A stretch of DNA of 64,000 nucleotides from HRBIN12 sp964447335 (GTDB lineage: Bacteria > Actinomycetota > UBA4738 > HRBIN12): positions 1-64,000 of the forward strand of contig CAYUSA010000009.1 in assembly GCA_964447335.1 (NCBI GenBank). The letters run 5' to 3'. Below the pieces are notes generated by a model. The model made no database searches. It saw only the letters and a list, made by a program, of their open reading frames with translations, and was not told where the DNA came from. Below are positions 41,973-47,771 of the stretch, piece after piece. A program made the translations under genes and the position numbers. Within the stretch, counting starts at the first letter, position 1. The number at the start of each line of letters is the position of its first letter.

Positions 41973-42813
41973 TCAGTCCTTCGGTTCCGTCGTACTCGAG
42001 CCCAGGACCGCGCGGACGAGCGCCACGACGCGTGCCGGGTTCGGGGCGTTCAGCACGAGCGTCCGCCCGGCCATCACCGCCTGCACCCCCGGGGCCGCCG
42101 TGCTGCCGAACGCGCTTCGGACGATCTCGGCCGCTGCCTGCGCAGGTCCGCGGGATGCGTCCGGGCCCAGGCCTGCGCGTCTCGCGATCTCGAGAGCGCG
42201 CCAGACGTCGACCGCGTCCCGGTCCTGCAGCCGCAGGCCCCAGACGTGGGCACGCAGGATCACGCAGCCCACCTCGTCGGGCAGCACCACCTGGATGTCG
42301 GCGGCCTCGCCGTTCAAGCGGATCAACCGGAGCTGGGCAGTAACCGTCGCCCTCATGGCGATCGCGAGCCCCGGAACCTCCGTCACGACGAACGCCCCGA
42401 GCGGCACGTTCTCGCGAGCCCGGCTCGTGAATGCCGGCGCCAACAACTCGATCTGCGCGACCGGTGGATCACCCTCGCTCATCCCGACCGGGATGTCCAG
42501 GACGGGCTTCCCGAACGTGTTCCCCGACGTGCGTGAGTAGCCCAGCTGCTCGATCCGTGGCAGGAGGCTCTCATCCTTCAGGCCCACAAGCGTGACGCCG
42601 GTGTCGGCGTCGCGGGACTCCCGATACAGCTCGGCTCCTAGCCCCCCATCGGTAGGCATGGAGGGTCACCATCTGTCCGCCGATCAGAACTGCCTGGGGC
42701 TCCCGGGCGCGGAAGAACAGTTGCTCGAGGTCGCGAAGGGCCACGAAGGCGAGATCCTGCGCCACCGAATCGGCCTGCAGCACGAGGCGTGTCAGCGGGA
42801 GCGCAGGATCCAC
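41973..42813 (-). pseudogene. abiEii: AbiEii-like nucleotidyltransferase gene with a homopolymer frameshift (module 3)
   Basis: From GTG 42813 one frame gives LRDLEQLFFRAREPQAVLIG and GGQMVTLHAYRWG; the other continues LGAELYRESRDADTGVTLVG through to the stop at 41973. The junction is a run of six G (42642-42647 on the plus strand as C); removing one base joins the frames into a 280-residue NTase with the GG...DxD pattern. The start overlaps the antitoxin end by 22 bp. It is either a pseudogene, a slippage-regulated toxin or a sequencing error. Confidence 0.72.
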
Positions 42814-43829
42814 GCCCTCAGCTCCTCGAGCTGTTCGAGGCGATCGTCGCCTCCGAGTCGCTGCAGATCCCAGGCAACCTGGGTGGGTTCGGCGAGCGAG
42901 ATGGCATGTGCCACCGCGGATGGCTGCAACGGCTCGACGGGGAAGACCGACGTGTCGACTGGTCTGATCACGGTCACGTTCGCGTCGGCCTCAGCAGTCG
43001 TGGCGACCAGCGCGTCGTTCTCGTCGATCGACCCCTGGCGCACGTAGGCGACGAGATGCGAAGGGCGCCGGTGCGGAGCGAGCAGATCCGCGGCCACGTC
43101 GCCTGAGATCACGGGCTCGAGCTCAGGGCGATCGGCGATCGCCCGCGTCGCCGCGCCGAGATCGAGGGCGTAGAACCAGCGATGGTCGCCCCTCGGCCCC
43201 GGGTACTCGGCGAGGAAGAGATCGAGCAGCGTGACCCTGTCCACATCCCAGGTGTTGTCCGGGCCCTTCGAGACGTATCCATGGGTACGCAGCTGATGGA
43301 GCACCTGTGAGGTGCGGGGCGCCGAGATCCCGGCGGCGCGGGAGAGCGTGGACGTCCGGACGGGGTCGGGCGGGCGTGCGATGAGCGTTCGAACCACTCG
43401 CAGCCCTGCCCACCCTCTCGGCAGTGCGTTCGACGAGCGCCTGCCCTCACCCCTAGCCTTGGGGACCCGGTTCCGCAGCACGATGCCCTTTGCGCGCAGA
43501 TCGAAGTTCCCGAGTTCGTCTACCCAGGACCACGCATGCGCCGTAAGGGCGCGTCCTTGGCCGTCCGTGATGCGCGGCGCGTAGAGCAGCGGGTTGCCCC
43601 AACGGCGCAGACGATCCCTCAGGGGGTCGAGCCGCGGCGTCTGCGCCGGGTAGGGAGCAGGCGACCTCACCTCGACCGCGAAGCGCGTTGCGTGACCTCC
43701 GACGTCGATCTGCACCACGAAGTCAGGCCGCGACCCCCGGGCAGGATCGACGGGGGCTGCCTGTCGGGTGGGCCTCGAGAGCGAGACGCCGGCCTCTCGG
43801 AAAGCTTCGACCACAACGGAGTTAAACAC
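42792..43829 (-). CDS. abiEi: AbiEi-like antitoxin with N-terminal nuclease-fold-like region (module 3)
   Basis: A 345-residue homologue of the gene at 18479-19531. Residues ~30-130 resemble a restriction-endonuclease fold (PDFVVQIDVGGHATRFAVEV, then WVDELGNFDLRAKGIVL). A winged helix follows (STLSRAAGISAPRTSQVLHQ), and the C-terminal half has VISGDVAADLLAPHRRPSHL. The start is GTG 43829: a perfect promoter ends 7 nt before it, and the longer ATG 43946 would place the promoter inside the gene. Confidence 0.82.
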   Translation of the reverse strand: MFNSVVVEAFREAGVSLSRPTRQAAPVDPARGSRPDFVVQIDVGGHATRFAVEVRSPAPYPAQTPRLDPLRDRLRRWGNPLLYAPRITDGQGRALTAHAWSWVDELGNFDLRAKGIVLRNRVPKARGEGRRSSNALPRGWAGLRVVRTLIARPPDPVRTSTLSRAAGISAPRTSQVLHQLRTHGYVSKGPDNTWDVDRVTLLDLFLAEYPGPRGDHRWFYALDLGAATRAIADRPELEPVISGDVAADLLAPHRRPSHLVAYVRQGSIDENDALVATTAEADANVTVIRPVDTSVFPVEPLQPSAVAHAISLAEPTQVAWDLQRLGGDDRLEQLEELRAWILRSR

Positions 43830-43865
43830 ATGGCGTATATTAAGCGTGTTGCTTAATGCTGTCAA
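43830..43865 (-). promoter_or_regulatory. Consensus leaderless promoter with internal operator, AbiE module 3
   Basis: Minus strand TTGACA (43865-43860), 17 bp, TAATAT (43842-43837), 7 nt, GTG start. Inside the spacer, ATTAAGC-GTGTT-GCTTAAT (43839-43857) is a perfect 7-bp inverted repeat, so a bound dimer would occlude RNA polymerase. This is the best promoter in the window. Confidence 0.75.
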
Positions 43866-43902
43866 GACATGGAAGTTCCCGCGGATCCGCAGGGGGTCTC
43901 GA

Positions 43903-44175
43903 TCAGCTCGCCACGTACTTCTGCAGCGCCTCGCGAGCGACCTCACTCACCGTCCGCCCCTCAGCCTTCGCCTTCTTCTTGGTGCGATCGAAGAGGGCCG
44001 GCGCCACTCGGTAGCTGATCCTCGGCGATTCCCCCTCTGCAAGTGAGGGACGACCGGGCCCGACCCGCTGGCGCTTGGCCTTGGAAAGGTCGTATCCGGC
44101 CTCCGCCTCCGCCGCGAGGTTGTCGACGGCGGCCTTCGAGAGCTTCATCCCCTTCTTGGACTTCAGATCCGCCAT
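43903..44175 (-). CDS. Ribbon-helix-helix antitoxin-like regulator
   Basis: A 90-residue protein. The N-terminal MADLKSKKGMKLSKAAVDNL and YDLSKAKRQRVGPGRPSL are basic, and the C-terminal RISYRVAPALFDRTKKKAKA plus TVSEVAREALQKYVAS form an RHH DNA-binding fold. AAGGAGG stands 8 nt before the ATG. It follows a 46-codon ORF that looks like the stump of its toxin (44188-44328). Confidence 0.8.
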   Translation of the reverse strand: MADLKSKKGMKLSKAAVDNLAAEAEAGYDLSKAKRQRVGPGRPSLAEGESPRISYRVAPALFDRTKKKAKAEGRTVSEVAREALQKYVAS

Positions 44176-44187
44176 CTCTTCGCCTCC

Positions 44188-44328
44188 TTAGTACTGCGGC
44201 CGGTATCGTTCTCTCAGTTGTCCCGCTGGCGGAGCAACGCGGAACACCAGACCGCGATGCTCGATCACGAAAGCGCTCCGCGCCCGTGCCACTCGATGCT
44301 TCGTTGCAGACCTCGCCCACCTGATCAT
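44188..44328 (-). pseudogene. Internally deleted small toxin gene next to RHH antitoxin
   Basis: A 46-residue ORF, MIRWARSATKHRVARARSAF and VIEHRGLVFRVAPPAGQLRE then RYRPQY. The beginning resembles a family of small toxins encoded before such RHH antitoxins, and the last residues resemble the usual ending (RERYRxQY), but the middle strands are missing. It ends 12 bp before the antitoxin ATG. Family assignment is from memory of the pattern only. Confidence 0.5.
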
Positions 44329-44352
44329 GACCCGGACGGAAGGCTAGCACGA

Positions 44353-44367
44353 TTCTGTCGGACAGAA
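44353..44367. promoter_or_regulatory. Perfect palindrome upstream of RHH module
   Basis: TTCTGTC-G-GACAGAA, 7-bp arms with a single central base, lies 25 bp upstream of the small toxin ORF start (minus). It is a probable RHH operator controlling the module. Confidence 0.55.
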
Positions 44368-44470
44368 CCGCGCGCCGACTGGACGTTCGAGGCGCGGTAG
44401 GGATGAAAGTGCGGGGATCCCTGCAGCATCGCAGGAGCGTCTGGGCGAACCACCGTGGCAGACTGTCCTC

Positions 44471-44749
44471 GTGGACGACGAGGAGCTTCTGGCCCAAGCG
44501 GAGCAAGCCCTGACCGAGATCAAGATCGGCCAGGGGCTGTCTGAGCGCCACGCCTCGGTGCTGGCCGCGTTGCGCATCCGGCTGAAGGGGAGCGCCGGGA
44601 AGTCGCTGGAGGAATTGCTCGAGGCTGCGGGCGATCTTCGGCCGGACAGCCTTGAGGAGAAGATGGCGGAGGCCGAGCGCGAGCGCAAGCCCTCGTTGGA
44701 TGACCTGATGACCAAGGAGCCGAAGCCGAAGCGCGACTGGCCCTCCTGA
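44471..44749 (+). CDS. Small acidic helical protein, unknown
   Basis: A 92-residue predicted helical protein with GTG start: DDEELLAQAEQALTEIKIGQ at the N-terminus and a highly charged C-terminus (LEEKMAEAERERKPSLDDLM). No domain recognised. The first helices could be leucine-zipper-like. It lies between two decayed TA modules and has no clear ribosome-binding site. Confidence 0.5.
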   Translation: MDDEELLAQAEQALTEIKIGQGLSERHASVLAALRIRLKGSAGKSLEELLEAAGDLRPDSLEEKMAEAERERKPSLDDLMTKEPKPKRDWPS

Positions 44750-44840
44750 TGGGGGCACTCAACCCACAGACCCAATAGCCCGTGCATGGGCCCGCCGACA
44801 CACGGTCTTCGTGTTCGCGTGTCTTGCGGTCCGCGGATCG

Positions 44841-45025
44841 TCAGCCTGCAGGTTCCGCTTCGGAAGATCGCCACACGACCACCGTCCGTACCTCCTTGAG
44901 GACGTCCTCGAACGGGGGCAGGTCTTTCCTCTGATAGCCGAGTCGCTGGGTCCACGCCTCCTCGAGGCTCGTCGCTCGATCGACGGACGCCGCCATCGGC
45001 GGACGAGCTCACGACGGCCGATCAT
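44841..45025 (-). pseudogene. abiEii: AbiEii remnant (module 4 toxin, large internal deletion)
   Basis: It starts MIGRRELVRR, overlapping the antitoxin stop by 4 bp as in intact modules, then another frame supplies only the C-terminal end of an AbiEii (SLEEAWTQRLGYQRKDLPPF and EDVLKEVRTVVVWRSSEAE). Roughly 200 central residues, including the nucleotidyltransferase motifs, are deleted. The antitoxin gene beside it is intact, as expected when toxin loss is tolerated. Confidence 0.7.
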
Positions 45026-45855
45026 GTCCTCGCCGCCTCGATGAGCTGGTCTGGGTCGGCGTTCACGTCGAGCTCCCAGCGCTTGTTCCGTTCGAGCACT
45101 TCGTCACGGCCGGGCACGAGGCGCGTGTACGTCTTGAGGCGCGGGGCATGCGCTTCGAGCTCGCGCATGAGCCGCGGATCGCCGTACCCGACGATCTCCA
45201 GGAGGAACCCGAGGCGTTTGGTCGCGACCGGCTGGTCCAGCTCGACCACGTAGCGGAGCAGGCGCTCTCGGTCCAGGTCGTCGTGGCGGCGAGCGAACCC
45301 GCGGACCACCTCCTCGATACCCCCGCAGAGGTCCATCCGGTCGACCGCGTCGAGGAACGTCCGCTCGAGATCCGCGACCTCGACGGTCTTCCCACGCTCC
45401 ACTTGGCGTGGCTCGTGCCCGAACCGGAACTTCGCCCGAGGGAGACGCGCGAACTCGATGGTCACGGGCCCGACGTCGACATCTGCGATGCGCTCGGTGG
45501 TCGCGACGATGACCGTCGCGAGCGGATGCTGGATCATCCGATGCAGATCCATCGCCGTGTAGTAGGCGAGGAAGTAGGGGTTGGGGCCGGCGAGGTGCTT
45601 CGCGACCAGATGCCAGTTCGCGACCACCGGTGTGCCGGGACGGCCCCAGTGGTTCGGTGCGAGGGGGACGTATACACCGGGCTTCACGCGATGGGCCTGG
45701 TTCTTCGCGCCCATCCGCCACGTGAGCTCACGTGCCACCTTGCGTGGCACGTCGAACCGCTCGACCAGGTCGTCGATCGTGAAGACGTCGAGGTCCTGAT
45801 CTGCCACCCAGGCGAGGACGTCCTGGGTTCGAAGACGAGGGTGCCGCCGTTCCAC
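45022..45855 (-). CDS. abiEi: AbiEi-family antitoxin (module 4)
   Basis: A 277-residue AbiEi. The N-terminal winged helix (VLAWVADQDLDVFTIDDLVE, DVPRKVARELTWRM, HRVKPGVYVPL) is followed by an antitoxin domain (YFLAYYTAMDLHRMIQHPLA, KTVEVADLERTFLDAVDRMD) and a C-terminal region. The start is GTG 45855, six nt after a promoter -10; the longer ATG 45876 would lie inside the promoter. It still overlaps the start of its deleted toxin gene. Confidence 0.85.
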   Translation of the reverse strand: MERRHPRLRTQDVLAWVADQDLDVFTIDDLVERFDVPRKVARELTWRMGAKNQAHRVKPGVYVPLAPNHWGRPGTPVVANWHLVAKHLAGPNPYFLAYYTAMDLHRMIQHPLATVIVATTERIADVDVGPVTIEFARLPRAKFRFGHEPRQVERGKTVEVADLERTFLDAVDRMDLCGGIEEVVRGFARRHDDLDRERLLRYVVELDQPVATKRLGFLLEIVGYGDPRLMRELEAHAPRLKTYTRLVPGRDEVLERNKRWELDVNADPDQLIEAART

Positions 45856-45890
45856 AAGGTGACAGTACGCCGGCACCGACCCGATGTCAA
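45856..45890 (-). promoter_or_regulatory. Consensus leaderless promoter of AbiE module 4
   Basis: Minus strand TTGACA (45890-45885), 17 bp, TACTGT (45867-45862), then 6 nt to the GTG start. The -35 is a perfect consensus, and the geometry matches modules 2 and 3. Confidence 0.68.
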
Positions 45891-46078
45891 TGCTGCCGTC
45901 TGCGTACTCGCAGATAGCGAGTCAGTGGGCCAGCGTGTTGCGAAACCTACGTATCTGAGGTCCTGCAACTCGCGTCTGTGAACATCTGCAACGCGCGCGA
46001 CGACGCGATGGCCATGGGCTATCCCTCGTCCCTCACCACGGCGAAGTCACTCATCCCTCGCACCCCCTCCCGACACTC

Positions 46079-46091
46079 GGTTCAACGAACC
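46079..46091. repeat. GGTTC palindrome, second copy
   Basis: GGTTC-AAC-GAACC followed by GCGG. It is a variant of the palindrome at 20618-20630 (GGTTCAATGAACC, followed by GCGTG). The rest of 45891-46156 holds no gene I can support. Confidence 0.3.
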
Positions 46092-46156
46092 GCGGTTCCA
46101 GCTTGGCGTCTTCGGGGGTAGTCCTCAGGCAAGGTGATCCGGATCGGCAAGGTTCC

Positions 46157-46633
46157 TCAGACCTGCCTCGGGACCTTGCCAGTCATGGTGAACCAGAACC
46201 GCATCGCCTTGTGTCCGCCGTCGGCGGTGGGGTCGAACATCAAGGGGCAGCCTCCGTCGATCACCGTGATTCCCCGCTGCCGTCCGTATCCCGCCGCCGC
46301 CTCGGAGACGCTGCCGGTCCCGAAGGCGCGATGCATCCACACGTGCTCGATGCCGAGGTCGGCACACTCGCGCATGGTGGCCTCCGCGGTCTCGGGCCTG
46401 GTTCCGATCACGACCGCGTCGATGCCGCCGGGGATCGATGCAAGGTCGTGGTAGCAGGGGTCGCCTTCGACCTCGTCCGCGTTCGGGTTGACCGCGAAGA
46501 CCTCGTAGCCCCGCTCCCGCAGCCGCTGGTACACGATGTTGCTGCCGTGGCCCTTCGGGTCCCTGGAGACCCCGGTCACCGCGACCCGCTCGTTGGCCAG
46601 GAACTCGGACGCGGCCTGTTTGACGTTCGCCAC
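46157..46633 (-). CDS. CoA-binding (Rossmann) domain protein
   Basis: A 158-residue stand-alone CoA_binding_2 protein (YccU-like). The nucleotide loop is RVAVTGVSRDPKGHGSNIVY, and AVVIGTRPETAEATMRECAD, EHVWMHRAFGTGSVSEAA and VIDGGCPLMFDP follow. Such proteins bind CoA or acyl-CoA; the role is unknown. AAGGAGG lies 6 nt before GTG 46633, and a long hairpin (46651-46689) sits just upstream, so translation may be structure-controlled. Confidence 0.9.
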   Translation of the reverse strand: MANVKQAASEFLANERVAVTGVSRDPKGHGSNIVYQRLRERGYEVFAVNPNADEVEGDPCYHDLASIPGGIDAVVIGTRPETAEATMRECADLGIEHVWMHRAFGTGSVSEAAAGYGRQRGITVIDGGCPLMFDPTADGGHKAMRFWFTMTGKVPRQV

Positions 46634-46650
46634 ACGTGCCTCCTTGGATA

Positions 46651-46689
46651 CGAACGGGCCGGACCCAGTGTGGGGGCCCGGCCCGTTCG
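46651..46689 (-). promoter_or_regulatory. 12-bp stem-loop just upstream of the CoA-binding gene
   Basis: CGAACGGGCCGG (46651-46662) pairs perfectly with CCGGCCCGTTCG (46678-46689). It ends about 10 nt before the Shine-Dalgarno of the CoA-binding gene on the minus strand. It could be a terminator of the upstream transcript or part of a 5'-leader switch. Confidence 0.5.
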
Positions 46690-46835
46690 GTATCTATCGC
46701 CTCACGGGCACTTCGGCCTCTGACGAGGCTTCGTCCGGTAGACCAGCCGGAACTCGTGAGGGCGGTGAACTGGTTGGATTCTGCCGGTCTCCCGGCGAAC
46801 GGGCGGGGCGGTGGCCCCGGCCCGCGAGGGATGGC

Positions 46836-46877
46836 TCAGCAGCCAGTCACCTCGAGGGTCTCATGCTGTTCGTGCAA
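46836..46877 (-). CDS. 13-codon micro-ORF with perfect Shine-Dalgarno
   Basis: TTG start at 46877 encodes a peptide MHEQHETLEVTGC followed by TGA. AGGAGG (46892-46887) lies 9 nt upstream, within AGAAAGGAGGTGGTCC, which complements the 3' end of 16S rRNA over about 12 bases. No longer gene uses this site. It lies between VapBC (46945) and the CoA-binding gene, in a 311-bp stretch otherwise without genes but rich in hairpins (TGCCGCA/TGCGGCA near 46901-46919, and 46651-46689). Candidate leader peptide or small protein. Confidence 0.45.
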   Translation of the reverse strand: MHEQHETLEVTGC

Positions 46878-46944
46878 GCTGGACCACCTCCTTTCTCCCG
46901 TGCCGCACATGGTGCGGCAGAACCCGCGGCAAGGCAACCCGAGG

Positions 46945-47379
46945 TCAGGGGGCCTGGGAGGGGGCGGCCAGGAACCCCTCAGTGCGGGCGGCCTCCCACA
47001 ACCGTCTGTCCCAGCACGCGAAGGTGAGCTCCGCGGGGTCGTCGACGAGCTCGTGGGCGGCCGCGAGGTGGATCGCGTCGGCGGAGCGAAGCGGGTGGCT
47101 GCGAGCCAGCTCCGCCGCCCGCTCGGCTCCGACCGCGTCCAGCTCGACCACGACCAGGTCTGCCCACCTTCGATCGAAGCCGCGCGCCGCTCGGGAGGCC
47201 TGGGCCGGCGACAGGCGCCCCTCACGCCGGCCCCGCGCGAACGCCGCGTGACACTCCACGAACGAGTGCCGCGACGTCGCCCGGGTGGTCGCCTCCCGGA
47301 GCAGCCCGATGACCGCGTCGCTCCCCGCCTCCTCGAGGAAAGCCTTCACGAGGGCGCTCGCGTCCAGGTAGGTGATCAG
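46945..47379 (-). CDS. vapC: VapC-type PIN-domain toxin with CTG start
   Basis: A PIN toxin of 144 residues when read from CTG 47379, which yields the family N-terminus ITYLDASALVKAFLEEAGSD with its first catalytic Asp. The remaining motifs are SFVECHAAFARGRR (Glu), SADAIHLAAAHELVD (Asp) and FACWDRRLWEAA (Asp). CTG overlaps the antitoxin stop by 4 bp (CTGA), exactly where an ATGA would be expected. The first standard start (GTG 47349) would remove the catalytic Asp. Confidence 0.82.
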   Translation of the reverse strand: MITYLDASALVKAFLEEAGSDAVIGLLREATTRATSRHSFVECHAAFARGRREGRLSPAQASRAARGFDRRWADLVVVELDAVGAERAAELARSHPLRSADAIHLAAAHELVDDPAELTFACWDRRLWEAARTEGFLAAPSQAP

Positions 47380-47639
47380 CCTCGGTCCTCGCCGATGTAG
47401 TCGGAGAACGGTGGGCCGGTCCTGGGACGGATCAGGGCGTCGGGCGGTTCGAAGCGTTTGCCCGACCAGGTGACACGGCCGTCGGCCATGAGCCTCGCGA
47501 TGCGCTCAGGGGTGGCCGTTGGGATGATCCAGGCGATCGGCTCGCCGCGATCGGTGACGACGATCGTCTCGCCCGCCCGCACGCGCTTCAGGTAGCGGCT
47601 GAGCGCGTTCTTCAGCTCACGCACACCCACTTCCGCCAT
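47376..47639 (-). CDS. vapB: Phd/VapB-type antitoxin
   Basis: An 87-residue antitoxin: AEVGVRELKNALSRYLKRVR and VTDRGEPIAWIIPT form the Phd-type DNA-binding domain, and the Pro/Trp-rich tail binds VapC. ATG 47639 is supported by TATCGT 6 nt upstream (leaderless type). GTAGCC repeats at 47640-47645 and 47660-47665, 20 bp apart, may be the operator. It is a relative of the antitoxin at 16510-16788. Confidence 0.87.
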   Translation of the reverse strand: MAEVGVRELKNALSRYLKRVRAGETIVVTDRGEPIAWIIPTATPERIARLMADGRVTWSGKRFEPPDALIRPRTGPPFSDYIGEDRG

Positions 47640-47704
47640 GTAGCCACGATAGCGCCGATGTAGCCTCATCCGCAACCCGGGTCGGGGGATCTCCGGGAGG
47701 TCGG

Positions 47705-47724
47705 CGATATCGGAAGAGGTATCG
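47705..47724. repeat. Dispersed hairpin repeat, copy 2
   Basis: CGATATC-GGAAGA-GGTATCG, the same hairpin as at 16075-16094, with one stem position changed to a G-U-type pair. It lies between the end of mttB (47772) and the VapBC module. Confidence 0.5.
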
Positions 47725-47771
47725 GCCGGCTCGCGGACGTCCGCGTCCTCGTCGGTGCCCATCGCCGGACC

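Noticed and set aside
46878..46896. 18 of 19 bases match the 3' end of 16S rRNA on the plus strand
   Set aside because: The upstream helix-45 sequence of 16S is absent, so it is not an rRNA fragment; it is better explained as the complement of an extended Shine-Dalgarno for the minus-strand micro-ORF.
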